Shown: positions 1 to 8,898 of the stretch, piece by piece
Position numbering within the stretch: the first letter of the stretch is position 1
Layout: every line of letters starts with the position of its first letter
Assembly: GCF_034928825.1 (NCBI RefSeq)
Contig: NZ_JAYFUL010000005.1
Span: 124,001 to 188,000, forward strand
Length of the DNA stretch: 64,000 nt
Direction of reading: 5' to 3'
From: Arcicella aquatica
Lineage (GTDB): Bacteria; Bacteroidota; Bacteroidia; Cytophagales; Spirosomataceae
The notes under the pieces: model-generated
Told to the model about the DNA's origin: nothing
Seen by the model: the letters and a program-made list of their open reading frames with translations, nothing else
Databases searched by the model: none
Position numbers and translations under genes: made by a program

Positions 1-36
1 ATAAATATTTACTTTGCCCGTTTCCTTATGCCTTAA

Positions 37-126
37 CTACTTCTTCTTATGTCTACTTTTTCTAAGACGCTTCTTTCTTTTGTGCGTTGAGATCTTATGT
101 CTCTTTCTTTTTTTTCCGCAAGGCAT
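37..126 (-). CDS. COX24/AURKAIP1-type small basic protein (ribosome-associated)
   Basis: A 29-residue reading frame starts with MPCGKKRKRHK and ends at a TAG codon. Seventeen of 29 residues are Lys or Arg and three are His. This composition and the opening motif match the short Bacteroidota proteins named AURKAIP1/COX24 domain-containing protein, whose mitochondrial relative (mS38) sits on the small ribosomal subunit. A ribosomal role here is inferred from family. It lies downstream of the TPR gene on the same strand with a gap of about 90 bases. The recognition rests on residue pattern alone, but the match over the full length is close. Confidence 0.8.
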   Translation of the reverse strand: MPCGKKRKRHKISTHKRKKRLRKSRHKKK

Positions 127-196
127 GATTCTAAAAGGTTTTAAATGTTAAAAATATGTTTAATGTTTTTGTATTTCTGATGCTAAAGAAGCTCGA

Positions 197-226
197 AAAG
201 TAATATTCAAAGTGCAATATTACTTT
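197..226 (-). terminator. AT-rich stem-loop at the end of the TPR gene
   Basis: Arms of 11 bases at 197-207 and 216-226 are perfect complements with an 8-base loop. The stem overlaps the stop codon of the TPR gene, and the minus-strand transcript runs into TTTT. It is a weak terminator candidate or an mRNA 3'-end stabiliser; the stem is AT-rich. Confidence 0.4.
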
Positions 227-1080
227 AATTTTGACAAAATTTCATTAGCTGCAGCTTTTTCTTGTGAATCAGTACTATTCGCAAGTACTTTTTCTAGAAT
301 AGCTTTAGCCTCTTCTTTTCTGTCTAACTCAGCTAAGCAATATCCCAAATTCAAAGCTGCCTTTGAATTAGACGGGTTATTCTTCAAAATTTGTTTAAAG
401 CGTTCAACTGCTTTTCCAAACTGATTTGAACGAATAGAAAGTATGCCTAAACTGAACAAAGCTGGTTCATAATCTGGTTCCTTTGCAATTACTTCTCTCA
501 ACATCGTAATACCCTGCATAGGGGTCGAAGTAGATACGTAAGTCATTGCCATGTTGGTTTTAGCCAACAAGTTTTCAGGATTTTTTGCCAAAACTTTACT
601 AAAAATTTCTCTGGCCTTTTCCCCTAACACTGTAGTCTTTTCTGCTTGAAGCGAGTAGGTAAATGCTTCGTAATACAAATTACCTGCTTTCATCAAATTC
701 GTCTCTGAGGGTTCGATTTTGTTGGCTACTTCCTCAGCATAATAAGCGGCACTGTCAAAGCGAGTATATTCTACAAATTTGGCAATCAATTCGTCTGCCG
801 CCTTCATTTTTACTTTCGCTGTGCTACCATTCAAATAACTCCCCTTCAATTGCGCAATCACACGTTGCTGTTCAACACTCAATGTAGCACCATGGCTTTC
901 GGCACTTTCTTGTGTTTTAGATGCTGCCATTTTATCGCGATTGGCAGTTGGTGCAGGGGTTTCTTCCGAAGTTTGCTCCAACTTTCTCTTCTCATCGTTC
1001 ACAACTACTTTTGGTAAACTGTATAAACCTCCAACCAATCCGAAGGCAATAACGATGATAATGATAAAAGGCTTTTGCAT
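220..1080 (-). CDS. Membrane-anchored tetratricopeptide repeat protein
   Basis: 286 residues. Residues 4-24 form a single hydrophobic anchor without a clear cleavage site. A charged Ser/Thr/Glu-rich linker (about 30-65) leads to a helical region with TPR-like units from about 155 to 275; the best ones have the A-x-x-x-L-G-x-x pattern near ALFSLGIL and AALNLGYCLAEL. TPRs are protein-interaction scaffolds and no enzyme motif is visible. It lies downstream of the HU-like gene on the same strand, so HU, this gene and the small basic peptide may form one transcription unit, with further genes probably beyond the window edge. The partner and exact role are unknown. Confidence 0.85.
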   Translation of the reverse strand: MQKPFIIIIVIAFGLVGGLYSLPKVVVNDEKRKLEQTSEETPAPTANRDKMAASKTQESAESHGATLSVEQQRVIAQLKGSYLNGSTAKVKMKAADELIAKFVEYTRFDSAAYYAEEVANKIEPSETNLMKAGNLYYEAFTYSLQAEKTTVLGEKAREIFSKVLAKNPENLLAKTNMAMTYVSTSTPMQGITMLREVIAKEPDYEPALFSLGILSIRSNQFGKAVERFKQILKNNPSNSKAALNLGYCLAELDRKEEAKAILEKVLANSTDSQEKAAANEILSKLK

Positions 1081-1198
1081 GATTTTTTTAGTTTTTAAGC
1101 TATTAATTTATCTGTAAAGGTAAATTTTAAAAACCCCAATTACTGTTAAAGTGTTTCACACGGATAACAAAGAATTTGAACAGACAACTAAACTTAAT

Positions 1199-1483
1199 CT
1201 ATTTTGCGTTTGATTTAACCTGTTCTACAAAAGTTTTTGCAGGTTTGAAACTAGGAATAAAGTGTTCTGGAATCTCGATTGAAGTATTCTTAGAGATATT
1301 ACGAGCGATTTTGTGTGCTCTTTTCTTGTTTACAAAACTTCCGAAACCTCTTACATAAATTGGTTCACCATTTGAAAGGTTGTCTTTTACTACCGAAAAG
1401 AAAGACTCAATTGCACTTGATACATCTGCTTTGTCGATACCAGTCTTGTCTGAAATTTCTGCGATTACGTCTGCTTTAGTCAC
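1199..1483 (-). CDS. HU/IHF-family DNA-binding protein
   Basis: About 94 residues from a GTG start (VTKADVIAEIS...). An upstream ATG at 1525 would add 14 hydrophobic residues that HU proteins lack, so I prefer the GTG. The family hallmarks are present: the N-terminal helix pair TKADVIAEISDKTGIDKADV, the beta-arm entry VRGFGSF, and RNISKNTSIEIPEHFIPSFKP covering the DNA-intercalating arm and C-terminal strand. HU/IHF proteins bend and compact DNA as dimers. It is the first gene of a minus-strand set and is divergent from mutY. A TAnnTTTG promoter element lies about 145 bases upstream, implying a long leader. HU and IHF cannot be told apart from this sequence. Confidence 0.92.
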   Translation of the reverse strand: MTKADVIAEISDKTGIDKADVSSAIESFFSVVKDNLSNGEPIYVRGFGSFVNKKRAHKIARNISKNTSIEIPEHFIPSFKPAKTFVEQVKSNAK

Positions 1484-1525
1484 TTTATTGAAAATTTTAG
1501 GATTAATAAAAAATATGTTAAACAA

Positions 1526-1833
1526 ATAATGATTGGTTGCGTTTCAGCATTGAAAATAACGGTAGAGTTCACCTTGATTTTAGTGATGAAATCATTACTT
1601 TCGTAACCCCTTGATTATTAAGGGTCACAAAGGTACGGCTTTGGTTTGAATTATGAAAGAAACAAAAAAATATTATCCGAACTTTTTTTTCGTAATTGCT
1701 TAATTGTTAGCCGATTGCCAAAACTTAAATCCGTTCTCGAATATCAATTTTTAGATTAATTTCTTGGAAAAACAATAAATTCAGTCATTTTTAGTACAAA
1801 AGTCTATTTGCGAACAAACAAACTACTCATCCT
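1526..1833. other. Divergent intergenic region between the HU-like gene and mutY
   Basis: About 308 non-coding bases hold the leader and promoter of the HU-like gene on the minus strand and the upstream region of mutY. Apart from the promoter element listed separately I see no RNA gene or repeat here. Confidence 0.6.
1628..1635 (-). promoter_or_regulatory. Bacteroidota -7 element for the HU-like gene
   Basis: On the minus strand this reads TACCTTTG, an exact match to the Bacteroidota TAnnTTTG consensus. No convincing -33 TTG lies at the usual distance, so the call rests on the -7 element and its position upstream of the gene. Confidence 0.55.
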
Positions 1834-2898
1834 TTGAAAAACGATTTTTTCTCAAAAAAAATTACGAATTGGTATCTTCAACACAAACGAGATTTACCTT
1901 GGCGAAACACCCAAAACCCGTATTACATCTGGTTATCTGAAATTATTCTTCAACAAACTAGGGTAGCACAAGGCATGCCTTACTACTATAAATTTGTAAA
2001 TGCCTTCCCTACTATTCAAGACTTAGCCAATGCCGAAGAAAACGAAGTATTAAGGCTTTGGCAGGGTTTGGGGTACTATTCAAGGGCAAGGAATCTACAC
2101 AAAACAGCCAAAATGGTTGTTGAAGATTATAACGGTATATTTCCAAAAAAGTATTCAGAATTATTAAAATTAAAAGGAATTGGTACTTACACCGCCGCTG
2201 CCATTGCCTCTTTTTCCTCAGGCGAAAAAGTAGCTGTGCTGGATGGCAATGTGTATAGAGTACTCGCAAGGGTATTTGGTGAAACAACCGATATTTCGGG
2301 GAAGGATGCCAAAAAAGTATTTACCCAATTAGCCGAAAGTGTATTGCCTGATGATAATTCGGCTATGCACAATCAAGCCATTATGGAGTTCGGAGCATTA
2401 CAATGTACTCCTGCTTTGCCCAATTGTATGTTTTGCCCACTTTCAATGGAATGTATTGCTTATGCTACTGGCCGTGTGGGGGTACTTCCTGTAAAATCTA
2501 AAAAGATAAAAGTAAAAGAACGTTTTTTTAATTACTTTATCATTGAACAAAATGGTAATTTTGCCATGCGTAAACGAAAAGGAAGAGATGTTTGGGAAGG
2601 AATGTATGATTTTTATCTAAAGGAATGTGAAGAAAATATTCAAGATTTATTGTATCTTGCTACTGAAGATATGTTCTTGACTGACCTGATGAAAAAATCA
2701 TTAATCAAAAGAGAATCAATCACATACACTCATATACTTACTCATCAACGCATACAAACGAAATTTTGGCATCTAGAAGTACAAGAAAATTTTCTTGTAG
2801 ATTTGCCTCAAGAACTTGAATGGTACAGCCTCAATGAAGTAGATGATTTACCAAAATCAACCTTGGTCAATAATTACTTAAAAGAGTTTGTATTTTAA
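1834..2898 (+). CDS. mutY: A/G-specific adenine DNA glycosylase MutY
   Basis: 354 residues from a TTG start. MutY removes adenine mispaired with 8-oxoguanine in base excision repair. Catalytic Glu36 lies in WLSEIILQQTRV. The helix-hairpin-helix is at about 111-125 (LKLKGIGTYTAAAIA), followed by the conserved Asp137 in VLDGNVYRV. The iron-sulfur loop has C191, C198, C201 and C207, the classic C-x6-C-x2-C-x5-C. A C-terminal NUDIX-like domain for 8-oxoG recognition covers about 225-354, with THILTHQRI. The length is normal for the family. It is divergent from the HU-like gene and followed by ssb, a common Bacteroidota order (mutY-ssb-gldE). Confidence 0.97.
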   Translation: MKNDFFSKKITNWYLQHKRDLPWRNTQNPYYIWLSEIILQQTRVAQGMPYYYKFVNAFPTIQDLANAEENEVLRLWQGLGYYSRARNLHKTAKMVVEDYNGIFPKKYSELLKLKGIGTYTAAAIASFSSGEKVAVLDGNVYRVLARVFGETTDISGKDAKKVFTQLAESVLPDDNSAMHNQAIMEFGALQCTPALPNCMFCPLSMECIAYATGRVGVLPVKSKKIKVKERFFNYFIIEQNGNFAMRKRKGRDVWEGMYDFYLKECEENIQDLLYLATEDMFLTDLMKKSLIKRESITYTHILTHQRIQTKFWHLEVQENFLVDLPQELEWYSLNEVDDLPKSTLVNNYLKEFVF

Positions 2899-3039
2899 TA
2901 GAAAATAGGTGCGCAATTTGAACTTTTTGTAGATATTTAACGATAAAATATAATATCAGTTCCTATCGACAAATTTGTAACTTGAATTGTTTTTCATTAA
3001 ATTCACATAGGTTCTCAAACTTTTAAAAACAATTAAAAA

Positions 3040-3507
3040 ATGGCTGGCGTAAATAAGGTAATTCTGCTAGGACGATTGGGTGCTGACCCAGAAGTAAGAT
3101 CACTCCCTAGTGGTTCTAAAGTAACAACTTTTAGTATAGCAACTTCTGAAGCTTATAATAACAGAGATGGACAGAGAGTTGAACAAACTGAATGGCATAG
3201 AATAGAACTTTGGGATAATTTAGCCAACATTGCAGAGCAATACCTCCACAAGGGAGATTCTGTATATGTTGAAGGTAAAATTCGTACTGAAGAATATACT
3301 GACAAAGATAATATCGTAAGAAAAGCGACTAAGATTAGAGGAACTTCTATGACTTTGGTAGGTGGCAGAAGCAATGAGGGAGGCTCTGAAAGTGCTCAGG
3401 CAGTGCCTTCGCAACAATCACGCCCTGCACCAGAAAGAACGCCTGCTCCGACTCCTGAATTCAGTAGCAATACTGGTAGTGACGATAGTGATGATTTACC
3501 ATTTTAA
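3040..3507 (+). CDS. ssb: Single-stranded DNA-binding protein
   Basis: 155 residues. The OB-fold occupies about 1-110, with the typical opening MAGVNKVILLGRLGADPEVR and the internal EWHRIELWDNLANIAEQYLHKG. A Pro/Ser/Gln-rich linker follows, and the acidic tip DDSDDLPF matches the conserved C-terminal tail that docks replication and repair partners. SSB coats single-stranded DNA as a tetramer. The gene lies between mutY and gldE. The downstream gap holds an imperfect inverted repeat, so gldE may be transcribed separately or by read-through. Confidence 0.97.
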   Translation: MAGVNKVILLGRLGADPEVRSLPSGSKVTTFSIATSEAYNNRDGQRVEQTEWHRIELWDNLANIAEQYLHKGDSVYVEGKIRTEEYTDKDNIVRKATKIRGTSMTLVGGRSNEGGSESAQAVPSQQSRPAPERTPAPTPEFSSNTGSDDSDDLPF

Positions 3508-3519
3508 ATTATAAGTTAG

Positions 3520-3618
3520 TTAGTGATTGAAGATTGGTAATTAGTATGTTTGCTTTCAGAACTATCAGACAAAAATATCAAAACAATTAATTACCAATCA
3601 TTACCAATTAATCACTAA
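3520..3618 (+). repeat. Imperfect inverted repeat between ssb and gldE
   Basis: Arms 3520-3528 with 3610-3618, and 3533-3543 with 3588-3598, are complementary, giving a long AT-rich stem with bulges around a loop of about 45 bases. There is no U-run, so this is more likely an mRNA structure or an old repeat than a strong terminator. Confidence 0.45.
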
Positions 3619-3639
3619 AGCACTAAAACCCATTATATT

Positions 3640-5013
3640 TTGGAAACCCGATTATCCGACGAACCTCACCCGATTTTGGTGCTTTTAGCCCAAGTTGAAA
3701 GCACCTCATCTTACAGCGTTTATGGAATCAATGCGTTGATTCTATTAGGCTTATTAATATTATCAGCCTTGTTGGCTGGCTCTGAAGTCGCATTCTTTTC
3801 ATTATCTTCTGACGAACGTGCTTCTTGCCGTGAAAGCGATAGTGGTACTGAAAGAAAAATCTCTAAATTACTAGACAAACCACAGCTACTACTAGCTACT
3901 TTATTAATTTCCATCAATCTAGTAAACATTACCTTTATCACTATTGCTACTTATGTAACCGAACAAGTAGTAGGCGAAAAAGAAAAAGAAGGCTTAGTAG
4001 CTACCTTAGTCCTTTTGGTTGGGGTGACTTTTATCATTACTTTTTTTGGGGAACTAATACCGAAAGTTTGGGCTCAGCAAAACAACCTCCGCTTTGCTAA
4101 AATAACGGCTCCTTTATTAGAAATTGCTACAATCATCTTCCAACCTCTATCTTCGCTATTGCTAGGTATCAGTAATATTATTGAAAAAAGAGTAGAACGA
4201 AAGGGGTATACCATTACTGCCGACGAGCTAAACCATGCCCTAGAGATTACAACAGGCAAAGACACATCAGAACAAGAAAAAGACCTTTTAAAAGGTATTG
4301 TAAATTTTGGGAGTACCTCCGCCAAAAGCGTAATGCGTTCGAGAAGAGATATTACGGCCTTTGATATTGCTTTTGATTTCCATGAATTGATGGATAAAAT
4401 CAACAAATCTGGTTATTCGCGTGTGCCCGTTTATAAAGAAACTGTTGATAAAATAGAGGGTATTTTATATATCAAAGACCTTTTGCCACATCTGGAAAAA
4501 GACGAGCATTTCAAATGGCAAGATTTACTACACCAAACTTTTTTCATTCCAGAAAGTAAAAAGATTGACGACTTGTTGTACGATTTCCAAGAAAAAAGAG
4601 TGCACATGGCCGTGGTAGTAAACGAATATGGTGAAACAGAAGGGATTGTGACAATGGAGGATATTATCGAGGAAATAGTAGGTGATATTCATGATGAGTC
4701 GGATGTAGAAGATTTGGGCTATGTAAAATTAAATGATGGCTCTTTTGAATTTGAAGGCAAAGTTTCTTTGAATGATGTATGTCGTGCACTAAGTGTAGAT
4801 AATGATTATTTTGATAAGGCCCGAGGCGATAGTGAATCATTGGCGGGTCTTTTGATTGAGTTGTTTACTCGTTTGCCTCATGCTGGAGAAGAAGTGGAGT
4901 ATGACAAATATAAATTCAGAATTTCTTCCGTAGATACTCGTAGAATCAAGAAAGTAAAAGTAACCCCTAAAGTGGAGGAAGAAGAAAAGCCCTCTTTAAA
5001 GGAAAATGAATAA
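3640..5013 (+). CDS. gldE: Gliding-motility-associated protein GldE (CNNM/CorC-type)
   Basis: 457 residues from a TTG start. The N-terminal part (about 28-200) is a DUF21/CNNM-type membrane domain with hydrophobic segments and the motif FFGELIPK. A paired CBS module follows at about 225-345, with RSRRDITAFDI and HMAVVVNEYGETEGIVTMEDIIEEIVGDI. A CorC/HlyC domain closes the protein (about 365-440). GldE belongs to the gliding/type IX secretion gene set of Bacteroidota, and the ssb-gldE neighbourhood is the usual one. The stop overlaps the next start by 8 bases. In other genomes gldD normally follows, but the next gene here is not GldD. A plain CorC-like ion exporter role remains possible. Confidence 0.88.
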   Translation: METRLSDEPHPILVLLAQVESTSSYSVYGINALILLGLLILSALLAGSEVAFFSLSSDERASCRESDSGTERKISKLLDKPQLLLATLLISINLVNITFITIATYVTEQVVGEKEKEGLVATLVLLVGVTFIITFFGELIPKVWAQQNNLRFAKITAPLLEIATIIFQPLSSLLLGISNIIEKRVERKGYTITADELNHALEITTGKDTSEQEKDLLKGIVNFGSTSAKSVMRSRRDITAFDIAFDFHELMDKINKSGYSRVPVYKETVDKIEGILYIKDLLPHLEKDEHFKWQDLLHQTFFIPESKKIDDLLYDFQEKRVHMAVVVNEYGETEGIVTMEDIIEEIVGDIHDESDVEDLGYVKLNDGSFEFEGKVSLNDVCRALSVDNDYFDKARGDSESLAGLLIELFTRLPHAGEEVEYDKYKFRISSVDTRRIKKVKVTPKVEEEEKPSLKENE

Positions 5014-5905
5014 GCTTATTTTCTTATTGCTATTATCGTTAGTGGCGTGTGAAGAAAAACCTACCCCGATTACGATTAGTGACAATTTTGATAACCCGAC
5101 AGACTTAGGACTTATCGAAAACAAGGCTATCGACGAAGCCTCAGGTTTAATAGCAAGTCAGACAAACAAAGGATACCTCTGGACTCACAATGATAGTGGT
5201 GATAGCAATCGTATTTTTTTGATGGATAAAGCAGGTAAAGGCTTGTATGAGTTTTATTTACAAGGTGCTACAAATAGGGACTGGGAGGCTATTTCGAGCG
5301 TTACTTTTCCAGAAGGTTCGTATTTGTACGTTGGCGAGATTGGTGATAACAATGCTCAATATGACGAATATGCTATTTATAAAGTAGCTGAACCTACTAT
5401 TGCAGCGAATACGCCAAGTGTTAACACATTGACTAACGTTCAAAAAATTACGTTTAAATATCCTGATGGTGCAAAAGATGCTGAGTGTATGTTAATCGAC
5501 CAAGAAACGAAGGATATTTACATATTAAGCAAAAGAGAAAAAAACCAACGCCTTTATCGGATTCCTTATCCACAGTCTTTTTCGCAAACAATTACGGCCG
5601 AATTTGTAGAAGAGGTTTCATTTTCAGTAGCCAACAATCAAGGATTTTATATTACAGATGGGAGTATTTCTGCCGATAATCAAGAAATACTTATCAAGAA
5701 CTATCTACAAGTATTTCACTGGAGACGCCAAACCAATGAAAGTATTCCGTCAGCCTTAAAGCGTGCGGCTAGTTTGTTGCCCTATACAGCCGAACCACAG
5801 GGAGAAGGCATTAGTTTTAGCTACGATGGCTCAAGCTTTTATACCATCAGCGAAGAAAGCGATAATAAAATTCCAGTGCATTTGTACCAGAGTAAACGCA
5901 AATAA
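5006..5905 (+). CDS. Lipoprotein, predicted beta-propeller, in the gldD position
   Basis: 299 residues. The N-terminus is a lipoprotein signal with lipobox LVAC (Cys15). The mature part has repeated beta-strand segments with HNDSGD, RDWEAISSV and YVGEIGDNNAQ motifs, as seen in phytase-like or SdiA-like beta-propeller proteins of Bacteroidota; this is a fold suggestion and no catalytic set is identifiable. The start overlaps gldE by 8 bases, implying translational coupling. In many relatives gldD, a lipoprotein of about 190 residues, fills this slot, but this protein is longer and lacks resemblance to GldD. A perfect palindrome just downstream ends the unit. Confidence 0.6.
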   Translation: MNKLIFLLLLSLVACEEKPTPITISDNFDNPTDLGLIENKAIDEASGLIASQTNKGYLWTHNDSGDSNRIFLMDKAGKGLYEFYLQGATNRDWEAISSVTFPEGSYLYVGEIGDNNAQYDEYAIYKVAEPTIAANTPSVNTLTNVQKITFKYPDGAKDAECMLIDQETKDIYILSKREKNQRLYRIPYPQSFSQTITAEFVEEVSFSVANNQGFYITDGSISADNQEILIKNYLQVFHWRRQTNESIPSALKRAASLLPYTAEPQGEGISFSYDGSSFYTISEESDNKIPVHLYQSKRK

Positions 5906-5920
5906 GAATGCAGTTATAGT

Positions 5921-5962
5921 AAAATCACTAGAGAGGGACTTAAGTCCCTCTCTAGTGATTTT
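5921..5962. terminator. Perfect 42-base palindrome, bidirectional terminator
   Basis: The 42 bases equal their own reverse complement exactly, with GC-rich arm cores flanked by AAAA and TTTT. It lies between two convergent genes (stops at 5905 and 5972), so each strand gives a stem ending in a U-run. The absence of an unpaired loop is unusual. Confidence 0.85.
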
Positions 5963-5971
5963 AAGACATTT

Positions 5972-7186
5972 TTAATGTGTTGGTTTATCTGGAACAGGAG
6001 CCGAAGCATGAAAATTTTGATAAATACGCTGAGCATAATCATTTAAAATTTCAATGACTCTTTCACGGCTTTCAGATTTCACAATCATACCTATGTGATA
6101 CTCTTCGTTCATTCTCCAATAAATCTCTGGCGCATCAAACCCTGCTAAATTGGGATATTGTTGTCTAGTTAAAGAAATAATAATTCCCGAATAGTTGTTT
6201 TCAACAGGCGGCAACGTATATTCTTCTTTTTTAGCTACAGCCGTTTCAATATTTGCCCATTCTCGCCATAGATTAATCCCCGATGAGGCTTCGACCATCT
6301 CAGCTAGGTTCGCCCCTCCTACCCTTGACGCCGTTTCTAAAAAGATAATCTCACCCGTTTCATGGTCTTTGATAAACTCTGAATGAGTAGCAGAATAATT
6401 CATGCCAAAGGCTTTCATTACTTGGGCATTAGCTTCTTGTAGGGCAAGGTCGAGCTCTGAACCAATAGGCACAGTGACCGAACGGAAAATACCTCCACCA
6501 TGTGCCACTTCCATCGGCGTTGATAGGTATTGACTTGAACGCGTAAATACAAATTCTCCATGTAAAGAAATTGAATCCACATGAAATACATCTCCAGGCT
6601 TGAATTGTTCAACCAAATATTCATGGCGACGGTCGCCCAAATAATGAACTACCTCCCACAACTGTTCAGAATTATATACTTTTTTGATACCTGTAGCAGA
6701 GGCCTCTGAACGAGGTTTTATAACGCATGGATAGGTTACTTTCTGAGTAAATTCAAAAATATCATTATCATTAAACAAGCTTGAAAACATAGGTACTTTT
6801 ATCCCTGCATCCTCAGCTTTCATCCGCATAGCTAATTTATCCCTAAAATGTCGGCTAGTAGTTTGTCCCATGCCCGGAATACGGAAATGTTCTCGTAAAT
6901 GGGCAGCCTTTTCTACATCAAAATCATCTAAAGCCACAATTCTATCTACCTTTCTTGAACGCATCATATAGGCTAAGCCTAAAATTACCTCGTTCATATC
7001 AATGGAACCGTCCGCTTTTTCTTCAACGTAAAATATTTCATCAATAAATGCTCGAACCCAAGGTTTGTGCTCTAGCTTTTTATTCGTCAATAAATACACC
7101 TTGTTTCCAGCCTGTTTACAAGCTCGCAAAAACTCATTCCCTTTAAAATAAGTAGAAATACAAAGAAAAGAAAGCGTTGATGACAT
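5972..7186 (-). CDS. ATP-grasp domain protein, carboxylate-amine ligase-like
   Basis: 404 residues. An N-terminal Rossmann-like pre-ATP-grasp part (about 1-110) is followed by the ATP-grasp core: CVIKPRSEASATGIKKV is the ATP-binding lysine region, YLVEQFKPG follows, and FLETASRVGGANL carries the metal-binding Glu and Asn/Arg set. Such enzymes activate a carboxylate as acyl phosphate and join it to an amine or thiol. The substrate cannot be told from the sequence. It lies 76 bases downstream of leucyl aminopeptidase on the same strand, so the two may be co-transcribed. It has no signal peptide and is therefore cytoplasmic. Confidence 0.8.
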   Translation of the reverse strand: MSSTLSFLCISTYFKGNEFLRACKQAGNKVYLLTNKKLEHKPWVRAFIDEIFYVEEKADGSIDMNEVILGLAYMMRSRKVDRIVALDDFDVEKAAHLREHFRIPGMGQTTSRHFRDKLAMRMKAEDAGIKVPMFSSLFNDNDIFEFTQKVTYPCVIKPRSEASATGIKKVYNSEQLWEVVHYLGDRRHEYLVEQFKPGDVFHVDSISLHGEFVFTRSSQYLSTPMEVAHGGGIFRSVTVPIGSELDLALQEANAQVMKAFGMNYSATHSEFIKDHETGEIIFLETASRVGGANLAEMVEASSGINLWREWANIETAVAKKEEYTLPPVENNYSGIIISLTRQQYPNLAGFDAPEIYWRMNEEYHIGMIVKSESRERVIEILNDYAQRIYQNFHASAPVPDKPTH

Positions 7187-7262
7187 AGTTTATCAGGATT
7201 AAATAGATTTTGCAATTAATTAAAATTAATAAAATCAACGGATTAAGCCAAGAAAGTACTAA

Positions 7263-8723
7263 CTATATTTTACTTAAAAAATCGACTAATAGTCTTACTC
7301 CAAAAGCCGTTCCAGTTCTGTGCGGAGCAAATTCTGTGTCACCAAAGGCTGTTCCAGCAATATCTAAATGAGCCCACTTTGGATGATTATCAGTAAATAC
7401 TTCTAAGAATTTTGCCGCAGAGATAGCCCCAGCCATTGGCTTACCCGAATAGTTGCGAACATCAGCAATATCCGAAGTAATATCTTCTTTGTAAACATCC
7501 CACAAAGGCAAACGCCATAGTCGTTCTCCCGTCTCAGTAGCAGATTGATTCAACGCATCAGCTAATTCATCATTGCTCGTAAACATACCCGCAGCATGAT
7601 AGCCCAGTGTGGCGACACAACTACCTGTTAGCGTAGCTAAATCGATGATAGTATCAACCTTGAAATTCTTCGTTAGGTAACTTAATCCATCTGCCAGAAT
7701 CAATCTTCCTTCCGCATCAGTATCAATCACCTCAATCGTTTTTCCTGAATAAGAATTGATTACATCGCTTGGCTTAAATGATTTGCCATCTACCACATTT
7801 TCGCAAGCAGGGATTATGCCTATTAAATGTATAGGTAATTCAAGCTTGGCGGCTAATTCTATCGCACCAAAAACAGCAGCGGCACCTCCCATATCCGACT
7901 TCATCAAGTGCATATTAGTCGACGATTTTATGGATATTCCACCAGTATCAAAAGTAACTCCCTTGCCTACTAAACCTACGGTTTGGGTAGCTTTGGGCGA
8001 ACGATATTCCATGATAATCAACATCGGGGGATGTTCGCTACCTTGTCCTACCGCCAAAAGCGCATTGAGTTTCTGGGTATTCAACTGCTGTTTTTCAAGT
8101 ACCTTTACGGAATAATTATATTTTTCGCCAGATGCTAACGCCCATTTTGCTAAAGTATGCGGCATTTTTTTATTAGCAGGAGCATTCATCAAATCAAACA
8201 CCTGCATTTGCGTTTCGGCAATTGCTTTCCCTTTTTGAATGAAGGCTTCTAAATTTTTCGATTCGCTGATGATATTCAATGTTCCTTCGTTTCCCAACAG
8301 TGGAATATTGGCTTTATCATCCGTTTTATACAAGCCAACATCATAAGTACCCAATATGCAACCATTCACAAGGTATTCTACCCATGCTTCGGGCAATGTT
8401 CTGGCATCAATACATACTGTGTTGGGTAGCTTTGTTTTTTGTTCGTGAATCAGTCTCCTGAATGCACGAATGATATCAGCAGTGTTGGGATTTTTCCCTA
8501 AACCCAACAATATTACTTTCTGGTGCAGAGCAGAGTACACTACATGAATTTCTTTGAAATCTGCCTTAAAGTCTTGTTTAAGTAAAAGGGCATCTATTCC
8601 AAAATTTTGGGCTACTTTTTCTAGCTCATCCGTAGGCTCATTAGTCTGCAAAATCGGCACAATGATAGCTTTATCCTCCTGATTGAACTGACTAATAATA
8701 TTAATCCTGATGTTATTTTTCAT
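7263..8723 (-). CDS. Leucyl aminopeptidase family M17
   Basis: 486 residues. The C-terminal catalytic domain carries the two-metal site of M17 peptidases: VGKGVTFDTGG, MKSDMGGAAAVFGA, and the signature DTDAEGRLILADGL. The N-terminal alpha/beta domain is less conserved, as usual. M17 enzymes are cytoplasmic hexamers that release N-terminal residues from peptides. The full length (about 480-500) is normal. The gene precedes an ATP-grasp gene on the same strand. An imperfect 16-base inverted repeat lies in the upstream gap. Confidence 0.95.
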   Translation of the reverse strand: MKNNIRINIISQFNQEDKAIIVPILQTNEPTDELEKVAQNFGIDALLLKQDFKADFKEIHVVYSALHQKVILLGLGKNPNTADIIRAFRRLIHEQKTKLPNTVCIDARTLPEAWVEYLVNGCILGTYDVGLYKTDDKANIPLLGNEGTLNIISESKNLEAFIQKGKAIAETQMQVFDLMNAPANKKMPHTLAKWALASGEKYNYSVKVLEKQQLNTQKLNALLAVGQGSEHPPMLIIMEYRSPKATQTVGLVGKGVTFDTGGISIKSSTNMHLMKSDMGGAAAVFGAIELAAKLELPIHLIGIIPACENVVDGKSFKPSDVINSYSGKTIEVIDTDAEGRLILADGLSYLTKNFKVDTIIDLATLTGSCVATLGYHAAGMFTSNDELADALNQSATETGERLWRLPLWDVYKEDITSDIADVRNYSGKPMAGAISAAKFLEVFTDNHPKWAHLDIAGTAFGDTEFAPHRTGTAFGVRLLVDFLSKI

Positions 8724-8741
8724 GTAAGTAGTTTAATTTAG

Positions 8742-8812
8742 AGCTATGAGCTGTGAGAAATAAGCTTTTTGTTATTAACTCTAGGAATGTAAACAGCTCA
8801 CAACTTATAGCT
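8742..8812. repeat. Inverted repeat upstream of leucyl aminopeptidase
   Basis: Arms 8742-8757 and 8797-8812 match at 14 of 16 positions with a 39-base spacer. It could be an old intergenic repeat or form a stem in a transcript. No function can be assigned. Confidence 0.45.
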
Positions 8813-8847
8813 GATTGCTTAAAGCAATGTATAATATTAACAAAAAA

Positions 8848-8873
8848 AGTGCCACCCTCAACAGGTGGCACTT
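8848..8873 (-). terminator. Intrinsic terminator of the DUF2795 gene
   Basis: A 10-base GC-rich stem (8848-8857 with 8864-8873) has a short loop and, on the minus strand, runs into a string of T residues. It lies 25 bases past the stop of the DUF2795 gene. Confidence 0.85.
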
Positions 8874-8898
8874 CGTGATTACTTTCTATTATCCAATT

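Noticed and set aside
1484..1525. Longer N-terminus of the HU-like protein from ATG 1525
   Set aside because: The added hydrophobic residues are not part of any HU/IHF fold; the GTG at 1483 fits the family start.
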